Origin: CAZFPA01 sp964520975
GTDB lineage: Bacteria > Bacillota > Negativicutes > Selenomonadales > Selenomonadaceae
NCBI GenBank assembly: GCA_964520975.1
Contig: CAZFPA010000002.1
Span: 1 to 64,000, forward strand
DNA: 64,000 nt
Direction of reading: 5' to 3'
Both the position numbers and the translations under genes were made by a program. Each line of letters opens with the position of its first letter. Position 1 is the first letter of the stretch. A model generated the notes under the pieces. It worked only from the letters and a program-made list of their open reading frames with translations, did not search any database and was not told where the DNA came from. Shown piece by piece: positions 15,514 to 23,576 of this stretch.

Positions 15514-18432
15514 ATGAAAATAAATGATATTCTGCATGGCTTTCGCCTGCTGAAGAAAACAGTTGTGGATGAAGTGGATTCGACCGCCTATGAATTTTTT
15601 CATGAGAAGAGCGGAGCCCGTCTGCTCTTTTTGAAAAATTCGGATGATAATAAGGTGTTTTCCATTTCGTTCCGTACACCGCCTACCGATGATACAGGCG
15701 TTGCTCATATTGTGGAGCATTCCACGCTTTGCGGTTCGCGGAAATTTCCATTGAAAGAGCCCTTTGTCGAGCTGCTGAAGGGCTCGCTCAACACCTTCCT
15801 CAATGCGATTACTTTTCCTGATAAGACGGTCTATCCGATAGCCAGCCGTAATGACAAGGATTTTCAGAATCTCATGGATGTCTATTTGGATGCGGTATTC
15901 TATCCGGCCATGTGCACAACACCGGAGATCCTCATGCAGGAGGGCTGGCACTATGAAATTGAAAAGCCAGAGGAACCCTTGCGCTACAGTGGCGTTGTCT
16001 ATAATGAAATGAAGGGGGCGCTGTCCTCGCCGGAGAGTGTTCTTGAAGAAGCGATTACGAGTTCGCTCTATCCGGATACGACGTACAGATTCAATTCCGG
16101 CGGTGATCCGGTAGCAATTCCGACGCTGAGCCAGGAGGCTTTCATCAGCTTTCACCAGAAATATTATCATCCGTCCAACAGCTATATCTATCTTTATGGC
16201 GATATGGACATGGAAGAGAAGCTGGCCTTTTTGGATGAGGAATATCTGTCAGCCTTTACGAGTATTCCTGTGCCGTCCCATATTGAGCGGCAGGAGCTTT
16301 TCTCTGCGATGAAGCGTTTTACGGATGAATATCCGGTCGGTGCGGAGGAGTCTACGGAGGAAAAGACCTTCCTTTCCCTGAATATGGTTACCGGAGATGT
16401 GGCGGATGCGGAACATACCATGGCGATGTCCATTTTGGAACATGCACTCCTGGAGTCCCAGGCGGCACCACTGCGTAAGGCTCTCGTTGATGCCGGTATC
16501 GGACGGGATGTTTCATCAAGTTTTGACAGTTCACTGCTGCAGCCGTTCCTGAGCATCATCATCAATGGTTCGGAGGCTGATCGGGCAGAAAAATTCTACA
16601 CCGTGGTTCAGGAGACGTTGACAAAGCTGGTTGCAGAGGGCATTGACCGTACCCTGCTGGAAGCCGCTATCAATATTACGGAGTTCAAGCTGCGCGAAGC
16701 GGATTTTGGACAGCATCCGAAAGGGCTCATCTATGGCCTGCGGGTCATGGAAAACTGGCTCTATGATGCGGACCCCTTGGGGGCATTGCGCTATGAAGAG
16801 CTTTTGCAGAAGATGAAGGATGGTCTGGATACCGGCTATTTTGAAGCTGTTGTCAAGCAGTGTATCCTGGATAATCCGCACAAGACTCTGCTGGTGCTGC
16901 GGCCAAGCACCACCCTGGCTGCAGAGCGTGAGGCAGCCCTGACAGCTGAGCTGGCAGAGAAAAAGGCGGCGCTTTCAACGGCCGAGATTGAAACCATCAT
17001 CACAACCACGGCGCGCCTCAAAGAGCGCCAGCAGAGCGAGGAAACGCCGGAGGCCCTGGAGACGATTCCGCTGGTAAAGCTGTCGGATATCCGCAAAAAG
17101 GCGGATCGGATCGTCTTGGAGGAGCGCGAGCTTGCGGGGACGAAGATTCTTTATTCGGATGTGGAGACACATGGCATTGCCTATATGCAGCTCCTGTTCG
17201 ATGCGCAGACGATACCGCAGCGCTTGCTGCCCTATGCCTATCTTCTCTGCGATTTCCTCGGTGCTGTCGATACGAAAAAGCATAGCTATATGGAACTCGC
17301 TAATCTGCTCAATATCTACACCGGCGGCATATCCGCGGATCTCAGCGCCTATGCACGGATCGATGTCCTGGATTCCTGCCAGCCTAAATTCAAGATCAAG
17401 GCCAAGGCCCTGGTGAAAAAGCTGCCGGAGCTTTGCGCGCTGCTGCAGGAAATCCTCATGGAGAGTGTGTTCACTGACAAAAAACGCCTGCGGGAACTCC
17501 TGCAGCAGAATATGGCTTCCATGGAGCTGGCTGTTCTGCGGTCTTCAACGCAGCTTGTGGCCTCGCGCCTCTCATCTTACAATTCGGCTGCCGGCCGTTA
17601 CAATGAACAGGGGGAGCTGTCCTTCTATCTGTTCTTGCGGGAGCTTACCCGGGATATGGATGCGGCCTGTGACAAGGTCATTGCCGCCTTTGCTGAACTG
17701 CAGCCGCGTATTTTCAATCAGCATGGCCTGGTTGCGGGGATTACGCTCAAGGAAAAGAACTATGCTGTCTTTGCCAAAAACTTTGCTGCGCTGCAGCAGT
17801 CCTTTGCGGCCGATACGTACGCACCGGAGGACTACGTCTGGGATGAGCAGGGACGGAATGAGGGCATGCTCTCCTCCAGTCAGGTGCAGTATGTGGGCAA
17901 GGGCGCAAACTTCCGCAAGCTCGGACATGAATTTACGGGCAGCATGCGGGTGCTGGAAACCGTGCTGCGCTATGATTATTTCTGGGCGCATATCCGTGTG
18001 CAGGGCGGTGCGTATGGGGCAATGACACAGTTTAACCGCAATGGTAATATGCTGTTTGCGTCCTATCGGGATCCGAACCTGACAGAAACGCTGGACGTAT
18101 TCGATGGGACAGCGGATTATTTGCGCAGCTTCAGCGCCTCGGAACGGGAAATGGATAAGTATATCATCGGAACCATCAGTTCGCTGGATATGCCGTTGAC
18201 CCCGCAAATGAAAGGGACAGTGGCTGTGAATTGCTGGCTCAGGGGTATCAGCCAGGAAGACGAGCAGCGTCTGCGTGATGAAATCCTGGCGACGCGTCAG
18301 CCGCAGATTCAGGATTTGGCGGATACTATAGCTGACTGCATGCAGCAGAATATTCTCTGCGCCTTCGGCAATGAGGTAAAATTGCAGGAAAATGAGCAGT
18401 TATTTGAAAAACTTATTAAAATTATGGACTGA
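15514..18432 (+). CDS. M16C family metallopeptidase (insulinase type)
   Basis: A 972-residue presequence-protease-like enzyme made of two halves, each with two M16 domains. The inverted zinc motif HIVEHSTLCGS (HxxEH) is near residue 70 and the further Glu lies in YNEMKGA. Long helical linker KKADRIVLEERELAG sits near the centre. Proteins of this type degrade peptides inside a closed chamber. AAAAGGAG precedes the ATG. A TATAAT box lies at 15399-15404, giving a leader of about 100 bases. It stands alone between the CDF gene and dapA. Confidence 0.93.
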   Translation: MKINDILHGFRLLKKTVVDEVDSTAYEFFHEKSGARLLFLKNSDDNKVFSISFRTPPTDDTGVAHIVEHSTLCGSRKFPLKEPFVELLKGSLNTFLNAITFPDKTVYPIASRNDKDFQNLMDVYLDAVFYPAMCTTPEILMQEGWHYEIEKPEEPLRYSGVVYNEMKGALSSPESVLEEAITSSLYPDTTYRFNSGGDPVAIPTLSQEAFISFHQKYYHPSNSYIYLYGDMDMEEKLAFLDEEYLSAFTSIPVPSHIERQELFSAMKRFTDEYPVGAEESTEEKTFLSLNMVTGDVADAEHTMAMSILEHALLESQAAPLRKALVDAGIGRDVSSSFDSSLLQPFLSIIINGSEADRAEKFYTVVQETLTKLVAEGIDRTLLEAAINITEFKLREADFGQHPKGLIYGLRVMENWLYDADPLGALRYEELLQKMKDGLDTGYFEAVVKQCILDNPHKTLLVLRPSTTLAAEREAALTAELAEKKAALSTAEIETIITTTARLKERQQSEETPEALETIPLVKLSDIRKKADRIVLEERELAGTKILYSDVETHGIAYMQLLFDAQTIPQRLLPYAYLLCDFLGAVDTKKHSYMELANLLNIYTGGISADLSAYARIDVLDSCQPKFKIKAKALVKKLPELCALLQEILMESVFTDKKRLRELLQQNMASMELAVLRSSTQLVASRLSSYNSAAGRYNEQGELSFYLFLRELTRDMDAACDKVIAAFAELQPRIFNQHGLVAGITLKEKNYAVFAKNFAALQQSFAADTYAPEDYVWDEQGRNEGMLSSSQVQYVGKGANFRKLGHEFTGSMRVLETVLRYDYFWAHIRVQGGAYGAMTQFNRNGNMLFASYRDPNLTETLDVFDGTADYLRSFSASEREMDKYIIGTISSLDMPLTPQMKGTVAVNCWLRGISQEDEQRLRDEILATRQPQIQDLADTIADCMQQNILCAFGNEVKLQENEQLFEKLIKIMD

Positions 18433-18486
18433 TTGTTTTTCCAACAAAAACGATTGTTTTATTTTTGCCTGCAAAGCGCAGTTTCA

Positions 18487-18515
18487 TTGACTTTATGTAA
18501 AGTCCATGCAATAAT
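18487..18515 (+). promoter_or_regulatory. dapA promoter with spacer palindrome
   Basis: TTGACT (18487-18492) and AATAAT (18510-18515) are 17 bases apart. GACTTTA-TG-TAAAGTC (18489-18504) is a perfect inverted repeat across the -35 and spacer, a likely repressor site. Confidence 0.55.
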
Positions 18516-18549
18516 TGACTGAAAAGTGATTTTTAGGAGGATGTTACAG

Positions 18550-19437
18550 GTGAAGGACATTATATTCAGAGGCGCCGGTGTTGCAATCGTTACGCCTTTT
18601 ACTGAGGATGGAATCAATTTTGCTGAACTTGGCCGTATCATTGAGGATCAGATTGCCGGTGGTACAGATGCTGTTATTATAACGGGCACCTCCGGTGAAT
18701 CCGCTACGATGACGGATGAAGAGCACAAGGCAGCTATAAAATATGCTGTAGACAAGGTCAAGGGCCGTATTCCGGTCATCGCCGGTACAGGCTCCAATGA
18801 GACAGCCTATGCCGTCCAGCTTTCTCAATATGCACAGGAAGCCGGAGCCGATGCACTGCTGGTTGTGACACCTTATTACAATAAATGCACACAGAAGGGG
18901 TTGATCCGCCATTTTACAGCGATTGCTGACAGCGTGGACATCCCGTTGATTCTCTATAATGTACCATCACGTACTGGTGTGAATATTCAGCTGCCTACGT
19001 ATGTGGAGCTTGCCAAGCATCCGCGGATTGCGGCAGTCAAGGAAGCCAGCGGCGACCTTTCGGCTATTATCCGCATTCGGCAGGCCTGTGGGGATGCGCT
19101 CACCATATATTCCGGCAACGACGACCAGATTGTGCCGATCCTGTCCATCGGCGGGCAGGGTGTCATTTCGGTCCTTTCAAATGTGGCCCCGCGCACCGCG
19201 CATGATATCTGCCAGCTGTACTTTGATGGCAAGGTCAAGGAATCCGCAGAACTGCAGATTGCTTTCATGGATCTCATTTCAGCACTTTTCTCTGAGGTGA
19301 ATCCGATTCCGGTGAAGGCTGCCATGAATTTTCTCGGCTATGCGGCCGGTCCCCTGCGTCTGCCTCTCACCGAACTTGAGCCGGAGCATCAGGCAGCGCT
19401 CAAGGCAGTCATGAAAAAGCACGGGCTGCTGAAATAA
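18550..19437 (+). CDS. dapA: 4-hydroxy-tetrahydrodipicolinate synthase
   Basis: A 295-residue TIM-barrel aldolase that condenses pyruvate with aspartate semialdehyde, the first committed step to diaminopimelate and lysine. Motifs: GTSGESATMTDEEH, YYNKCTQKGL, YNVPSRTGVNI, and the Schiff-base lysine in AAVKEASGD. GTG 18550 is the start because AGGAGG lies nine bases ahead; an ATG at 18541 abuts the AGGAGG. The gene is monocistronic, with its own promoter and terminator, so it may answer to lysine independently. Confidence 0.96.
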   Translation: MKDIIFRGAGVAIVTPFTEDGINFAELGRIIEDQIAGGTDAVIITGTSGESATMTDEEHKAAIKYAVDKVKGRIPVIAGTGSNETAYAVQLSQYAQEAGADALLVVTPYYNKCTQKGLIRHFTAIADSVDIPLILYNVPSRTGVNIQLPTYVELAKHPRIAAVKEASGDLSAIIRIRQACGDALTIYSGNDDQIVPILSIGGQGVISVLSNVAPRTAHDICQLYFDGKVKESAELQIAFMDLISALFSEVNPIPVKAAMNFLGYAAGPLRLPLTELEPEHQAALKAVMKKHGLLK

Positions 19438-19447
19438 TACGTTATAG

Positions 19448-19485
19448 AAAGCTGTTCATCGATGGTCGATGGACAGCTTTTTTTA
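19448..19485 (+). terminator. Terminator after dapA
   Basis: AAAGCTGTTCATCGA pairs with TCGATGGACAGCTTT, then seven T. Confidence 0.9.
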
Positions 19486-19563
19486 TACTGTTATTTCCGT
19501 TTCTGCTCGTCATCGGCAGAGGGGAGGGACATTTCGTTCTGCGTTATAAGAAGAAAAGAAAAA

Positions 19564-19594
19564 TGTGGACTTAGTCCACAAAAAGCGGTATAAT
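19564..19594 (+). promoter_or_regulatory. Operator-promoter of the MarR-GNAT gene
   Basis: TGTGGAC-TTA-GTCCACA (19564-19580) is a perfect 7+7 palindrome, followed by TATAAT at 19589-19594. The palindrome occupies the -35 region, which fits autorepression by the MarR domain encoded just downstream. Confidence 0.7.
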
Positions 19595-19616
19595 GGTTTT
19601 CAGGGGAGATGTTGGA

Positions 19617-20522
19617 ATGGAAAAAGAGAAAACCATAGCCGCTCTGCGGGAATTCAATCGATTTTATGCTCGTTTTCTGGGCGTTTTTGATAAATACGCC
19701 TTGCGCACAAACTATACGCTGGCACAGGCCCGCATTCTCATTGAACTGGGGCGTCATCCTGGCTGTACGGCAAACAGTATCGCGCTTTATCTGGATATGG
19801 ATCGCAGCTATACGGCGCGGATCATCAAGGGGTTTGTGCAGGACGGGCTGCTGGAAAAGCGGGATTCGGAGGCAGATGGCCGAAAAAAGTGTCTATGGCT
19901 CACCGCGTTGGGACAGCAGCTTCACCAGCAGCTGGAGCTGCGCTCTGATGAACGGATCCGGCAGCAGCTGCAGGGGATTGTTCCGGAAAAGAGAGCGCGT
20001 CTGGCAAAGGCAATGACCGAGATTCAGCAGATTCTGGCTGAAAAGCCCGCAGAAAAGATTGAGCTTCGGCTGGGGTATGAGAGCCTTGATGATGTACGGG
20101 CGCTGTTTCAGGAATATACGGATTTTTTACAGGTGGATTTAAAATTTCAGCATTATGATGAAGAACTGCGGAATCCGGCAAAGAAATATGCGATGCCGGC
20201 AGGGCGTCTCTATGTGGTCTATGTGGATGAAAAACCCGCAGGCTGTATTGCTTTTCATGCGCTGGGTGAGCGTGATTGTGAAATCAAGCGGCTGTTTGTG
20301 CGTCCAAACTTCCGTGGGCGGGGCCTCGCGCGTCTGCTTATGGAACGGGCACTGCAGGATGCACGGGAGCAGGGCTACGCATACGCTTATCTAGATACCC
20401 TGGCTACGTTGAAAAGTGCAGTGGCGATGTATGGCCGCATGGATTTTGAAGAAATCGGTCCGTACTATGAAAATCCGCTGCCGCAGGTGAAATATTACCG
20501 TAAAAAGCTTTGCAATGTATAA
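19617..20522 (+). CDS. MarR-GNAT fusion protein
   Basis: A 301-residue two-domain protein. Residues 1-140 form a MarR winged helix (ARILIELGRHPGCTANSIA, DRSYTARIIKGFVQDGLLEK, DGRKKCLWLTALG). Residues about 150-300 form an acetyltransferase (IKRLFVRPNFRGRGLARLLM carries the acetyl-CoA loop). Such fusions are widespread and mostly unstudied. ATG 19617 with GGGGAG nine bases ahead is the start; an ATG at 19593 lies inside the -10 box and cannot be used. Autoregulation through the palindrome at 19564 is inferred. Confidence 0.9.
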   Translation: MEKEKTIAALREFNRFYARFLGVFDKYALRTNYTLAQARILIELGRHPGCTANSIALYLDMDRSYTARIIKGFVQDGLLEKRDSEADGRKKCLWLTALGQQLHQQLELRSDERIRQQLQGIVPEKRARLAKAMTEIQQILAEKPAEKIELRLGYESLDDVRALFQEYTDFLQVDLKFQHYDEELRNPAKKYAMPAGRLYVVYVDEKPAGCIAFHALGERDCEIKRLFVRPNFRGRGLARLLMERALQDAREQGYAYAYLDTLATLKSAVAMYGRMDFEEIGPYYENPLPQVKYYRKKLCNV

Positions 20523-20622
20523 CCACGAGCAAGAGAGATTTTACTTCTGTACTTGGTGGGCGGATAGATTCCGTTTCACTGCGAACACCTGAACCATGGT
20601 GTTATCCTTGACTATAAAATTT

Positions 20623-20635
20623 TTTAGCAGCTAAA
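20623..20635 (+). promoter_or_regulatory. Palindromic operator, PNPOx gene 1
   Basis: TTTAGC-A-GCTAAA lies at the -10 region of a promoter with TTGACT at 20608. An inverted copy within an 18-base match occurs at 21184-21196, ahead of the HxlR gene. A second palindrome, TATACT-AAC-AGTATA (20674-20688), lies between here and the start codon. Confidence 0.6.
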
Positions 20636-20706
20636 TAATTTGTTTCTATCTTATCTTTTTTGAGCACAGACTTTATACTAACAGTATAGAAAAGAGGTTG
20701 TTCAAA

Positions 20707-21096
20707 ATGGATAAACATGTTACGAAGTTATTGGAGAAACAGATTTGGCATTTAGGAACTTATGGCAGGGAGCCAAACGTAGTTCCGGTTCTTTTTAAGG
20801 CGGTCACCGAGGATGGCAAATTGCTGGTTGGCGATGTATTCCTGGAAACTACGCTGCAGAATCTGCAGCAGAATGGTAAGATCGCGGTATCCGTTTGTGA
20901 TACAGAGACATTGGAAGGCTATCAGATCAAGGGACACGCACAGCATTTTGCCGAAGGGCCCATCGTGGAAAAATTCAAGACGATGGTGCAGGAAGCTTTT
21001 AAGGGAACGATTACGGCTAAAGGGGCATTGGTGATAACACCAGAACAAATTATTGTGACTACGCCTGGACCGAACAACAAGAAAATAGTGGAATAA
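20707..21096 (+). CDS. PNPOx-fold flavin-binding protein
   Basis: A 129-residue protein of the pyridoxamine 5'-phosphate oxidase-like split-barrel superfamily. It begins MDKHVTKLLEKQIWHLGTYG, with PNVVPVLFKAV and KIAVSVCDTE as barrel strands and an ending INVTTPGPNNKK-like tail. Members bind FMN or F420 and reduce small molecules. AGAGG precedes ATG 20707. It sits just upstream of an HxlR regulator, and both are preceded by the same palindrome, so redox or electrophile control is likely. Confidence 0.8.
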   Translation: MDKHVTKLLEKQIWHLGTYGREPNVVPVLFKAVTEDGKLLVGDVFLETTLQNLQQNGKIAVSVCDTETLEGYQIKGHAQHFAEGPIVEKFKTMVQEAFKGTITAKGALVITPEQIIVTTPGPNNKKIVE

Positions 21097-21102
21097 AAAT
21101 AA

Positions 21103-21150
21103 GAGCATCTGCAGCTTTGGAATATATTTTTCGGGCTGTAGATGCTTTTC
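21103..21150 (+). terminator. Terminator after PNPOx gene 1
   Basis: AGCATCTGCAGC pairs with GCTGTAGATGCT across an AT-rich loop, then TTTTC. Confidence 0.75.
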
Positions 21151-21183
21151 TGCTTTAGCATGACGAGCTTTGCTGCATAATTA

Positions 21184-21196
21184 TTTAGCTGCTAAA
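21184..21196 (+). promoter_or_regulatory. Palindromic operator ahead of hxlR
   Basis: TTTAGC-T-GCTAAA is the reverse complement of the site at 20623. The promoter that follows is TTGTGA (21212) and TATAAT (21235-21240), 17 bases apart, so this site lies upstream of the -35. Confidence 0.6.
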
Positions 21197-21262
21197 GATT
21201 TATATAGTAACTTGTGACGGACAGAGAATGTTCCTATAATGGAAGACGGGGGAGATGGTTGC

Positions 21263-21640
21263 ATGTATAAGCATAAAATGGAAAAGGATATTCGCTGCCC
21301 TTTGGAATATGGATTAGAGGTTTTTGGCGGAAAATGGAAATCTCGGATTATTTGTGTGTTGGCAGAGAAAAAACAGCTGCGCTATAGCCTGCTGCGCAAC
21401 GATATGGTAAATATTACAGATGCGGCTTTAGCCGCAAACCTCAAGGCTTTGCTTAAGGATGGTATAGTGAATCGTCAGCAATTCGATGAAATACCGCCCC
21501 GTGTTGAATATACGCTGACAGAATCAGGACGTTCGGTGATTCCTATACTGCAGAGTATCTGTCAATGGGCGGGAAGATATCCTTCGGAAAAGAATGAAAA
21601 TGTATTGCCGCGCTGTAAAAAATGTGATTATCATAGATAA
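21263..21640 (+). CDS. HxlR family transcriptional regulator
   Basis: A 125-residue winged-helix protein. It has the family start CPLEYGLEVFGGKWKSRII, with one Cys near the N-terminus (residue 11) as in redox-sensing YodB/HypR/QorR types, and the ending CKKCDYHR adds two more. HxlR proteins usually repress flavin or quinone reductases and respond to electrophiles or oxidants. ATG 21263 is chosen because the -10 box ends at 21240, which rules out ATG 21239, and GGGGGAG lies nine bases ahead. Likely target: the PNPOx gene just upstream. Confidence 0.92.
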   Translation: MYKHKMEKDIRCPLEYGLEVFGGKWKSRIICVLAEKKQLRYSLLRNDMVNITDAALAANLKALLKDGIVNRQQFDEIPPRVEYTLTESGRSVIPILQSICQWAGRYPSEKNENVLPRCKKCDYHR

Positions 21641-21706
21641 CGCAGAACAAGATGGCGCCTGCCCCTTTAGGCGGCAGACCCAGGAGAAAATACAGGAGGG
21701 GACATT

Positions 21707-22120
21707 TTGAATATTACCTATACAGAAGAGCGAAAATATACCGAAGATGAAGTGCAGCGGCTTTTTTTATCTGTACAATGGATTTCCGGACAATATCCTA
21801 AGCGGCTGTATAAGGCACTGCAGCATTCATCTACAGTACTGACTGCCTGGGATGAAAATCGTTTGGTGGGGCTTGCCCGTGTTTTGGACGACAGTGAGCT
21901 GCTGGCCTATGTGCATTATGTGCTGGTGGATCCGGCTTATCAGGGGTGCGGCATCGCCAGTCAGCTGGTGGAACGGATCAAAGAAAAATATAAGGATTAT
22001 CTATATATAGAGCTTATGCCGGAGGAACGGGCCAATGCTCTTTTCTATCAGAAACACGGCTTTGAATGTATGCCGGATGGCGTCGCCATGCAGCGGTGCA
22101 ACTTCGCTGATCGGTACTGA
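21707..22120 (+). CDS. GNAT family N-acetyltransferase
   Basis: A 137-residue acetyltransferase with the acetyl-CoA loop VDPAYQGCGIASQLVERI around residues 82-98 and a helix ANALFYQKHGFE at the end. It starts with TTG at 21707, which has CAGGAGGGG eight bases ahead, a strong ribosome site. The substrate is unknown. It lies 66 bases downstream of hxlR on the same strand and could be part of that transcript. Confidence 0.88.
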   Translation: MNITYTEERKYTEDEVQRLFLSVQWISGQYPKRLYKALQHSSTVLTAWDENRLVGLARVLDDSELLAYVHYVLVDPAYQGCGIASQLVERIKEKYKDYLYIELMPEERANALFYQKHGFECMPDGVAMQRCNFADRY

Positions 22121-22141
22121 TCGAAAAAAAGGGGCGATATT

Positions 22142-22498
22142 TTGAGCTTAGCGGGTATTGGGGTATCTATTTTGTTGCTGGTTTTATGTATATATAAGCA
22201 TATGAATTTGATCCTGGCTACCTTGTTGGGGATAGTGGTTTTATCAGTTACCAGCCATATCGGATTTACTGCGTTGTTCATTATTTTGTATTTTCGCTAT
22301 GAATCTTTTAAGGCTGGGCGATTGGGTGCGCCTTTTGAGGTAACGAAGAATATTGCTGTTAGAATTTCTAACTTTCAGAAGGAATCTCATATACAGCCAT
22401 GGCTATCGGTACGGCCATTACTCTTGATTTTACTGCTTATGGATGTTTTCAGTGTTGATTTGGCCTATGCCGTATTTACGTTGCCCTCGTCATGGTAA
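22142..22498 (+). CDS. Small membrane protein, possibly a remnant
   Basis: A 118-residue protein with two hydrophobic N-terminal segments (SILLLVLCIYKHMNLILATL and LSVTSHIGFTALFIILYF), a polar centre and a third hydrophobic stretch (RPLLLILLLMDVFSVDLAYA). The first segment resembles the start of GntP-type permeases and the last resembles the TerC motif region just before its DSIPA sequence, here broken as VFTLPSSW. The gene may therefore be a decayed or rearranged fragment. AAAGGGG precedes a TTG start. Function unknown. Confidence 0.45.
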   Translation: MSLAGIGVSILLLVLCIYKHMNLILATLLGIVVLSVTSHIGFTALFIILYFRYESFKAGRLGAPFEVTKNIAVRISNFQKESHIQPWLSVRPLLLILLLMDVFSVDLAYAVFTLPSSW

Positions 22499-22506
22499 AA
22501 AATTCA

Positions 22507-22535
22507 TTGACAAAAGTTAGACATCTAAATATAAT
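22507..22535 (+). promoter_or_regulatory. marR promoter with embedded operator
   Basis: TTGACA (22507-22512), 17 bases, TATAAT (22530-22535): a consensus promoter. The spacer contains TTAGACATCTAA (22517-22528), a near-perfect palindrome that recurs as TTAGATATCTAA before the PNPOx gene at 23077. The marR ATG begins 7 bases after the -10. Confidence 0.8.
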
Positions 22536-22541
22536 AAAGAC

Positions 22542-22976
22542 ATGGAACAGAAAAATATGATTGCTCTGATGAGCAGAATAACAGAACTCACAAATCGCAT
22601 GATTGTTGATGAACTCAAAATGCGTGGAATCCAGGGGATTGTTCCCTCGCATGGCGGCATCCTGGTGAAGCTTTTTTCCGGCCGGCAGTATACCATGCAG
22701 GAGATGGCGGCGGCCATCCACCGTACGAAACCGACGGTGACGGTACTGGTAGCCAAGCTGGAGGAACAGGGCTATGTGCAGCGCACGAAGAGCCCGGAGG
22801 ACTCGCGCGTGACGCTGCTGCATATCACGGAACAGGGGCGGGCGCTGGAACCGGTGTTTCAAGAGGTTTCAGCCAAGCTGAATGCGCTCGTTTACCAGGG
22901 CCTGACGGAGGAAAAAGCCCAGGCTATGACTACAGTGTTGCGGCAGATCCTTGAACGGCTGGTGGAAGAGCATTGA
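22542..22976 (+). CDS. MarR family transcriptional regulator
   Basis: A 144-residue MarR protein with winged helix (YTMQEMAAAIHRTKPTVTVLV, wing SPEDSRVTLLHITEQG) and long dimerisation helices at both ends. The ATG lies exactly where transcription should begin (7 bases after TATAAT), and there is no ribosome site, so the mRNA is probably leaderless. ATG 22557 is an alternative start with only GGA upstream. The same operator precedes this gene and the following PNPOx-fold gene, so it probably represses both. Confidence 0.9.
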   Translation: MEQKNMIALMSRITELTNRMIVDELKMRGIQGIVPSHGGILVKLFSGRQYTMQEMAAAIHRTKPTVTVLVAKLEEQGYVQRTKSPEDSRVTLLHITEQGRALEPVFQEVSAKLNALVYQGLTEEKAQAMTTVLRQILERLVEEH

Positions 22977-23036
22977 TGTTTTCCGCCAGTTGCGGGGGAT
23001 GAAGGTATATTTGAAGGTAGTTGTCTGTTCTGAAAG

Positions 23037-23048
23037 TTAGATATCTAA
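23037..23048 (+). promoter_or_regulatory. MarR operator ahead of PNPOx gene 2
   Basis: TTAGATATCTAA is a perfect 12-base palindrome flanked by AAAG and ATAT just like the marR site at 22517. It lies between a TTCTGA -35 and a TATTAA -10, the same layout as at marR. Confidence 0.8.
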
Positions 23049-23076
23049 ATATTAAAAAATAAAGGAGTGCTTTACA

Positions 23077-23487
23077 ATGAAGAAAGAAGAATTTTTGACG
23101 TATTTGCCGCAGGGAACCTATGGTATCTTGTCGACTGTAGATGAGGCGGGAATGCCGGAGGGCCGCGGCTGGGAATTTCAGTTCGAGGAAGGAAACCGTT
23201 ACTATTTCTGCACAGCGAATACCAAGGCTGTCTATGCGCAGCTTCAGGCACATCCCAAGGCTGCGTTCACCTATATGGAGCCGAAGGGGCAGTATACGGT
23301 CCGCATCAATGGCGAGGTTCATTTCGTAACCGATGCCGCAGAAAAGGCAAGACTGTGGGACAAGATCGATGGGCTGGTGCAGAAGATGTACCAGAATGTT
23401 GAAAATCCGGTGTTTGAGATCCTTTATCTTGATGCCTGCAGCTGCAAGCTGGCAAAGGGCTTTCATCCGACAGAGGCAGTTGCATAA
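23077..23487 (+). CDS. PNPOx-fold flavin-binding protein
   Basis: A 136-residue split-barrel protein (MKKEEFLTYLPQGTYGILST, GRGWEFQFEEGNRYYFCTAN, AFTYMEPKGQYTVRINGEVH). It belongs to the pyridoxamine 5'-phosphate oxidase-like superfamily, as does the gene at 20707, but the two are not close copies. AAAGGAG precedes the ATG. It shares a palindromic operator with the MarR gene directly upstream, so it is the likely regulated target. FMN binding and a reductive detoxification role are inferred. Confidence 0.82.
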   Translation: MKKEEFLTYLPQGTYGILSTVDEAGMPEGRGWEFQFEEGNRYYFCTANTKAVYAQLQAHPKAAFTYMEPKGQYTVRINGEVHFVTDAAEKARLWDKIDGLVQKMYQNVENPVFEILYLDACSCKLAKGFHPTEAVA

Positions 23488-23500
23488 GTAGTTGGCAACA

Positions 23501-23565
23501 AAAAAGCATTGGCTGTTATCCTGGACAGATCACGCTGTCAGGGATAACGGTCAATGCTTTCTTTT
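23501..23565. terminator. Bidirectional terminator, PNPOx 2 / deoD
   Basis: AAAAAGCATTG(AC/GC) and its complement at 23551-23562 enclose a second stem (GTTATCC and GGATAAC, then GACAG and CTGTC). A-runs and T-runs flank both sides, so it serves both converging genes. Confidence 0.85.
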
Positions 23566-23576
23566 ATCGGGCGGTG

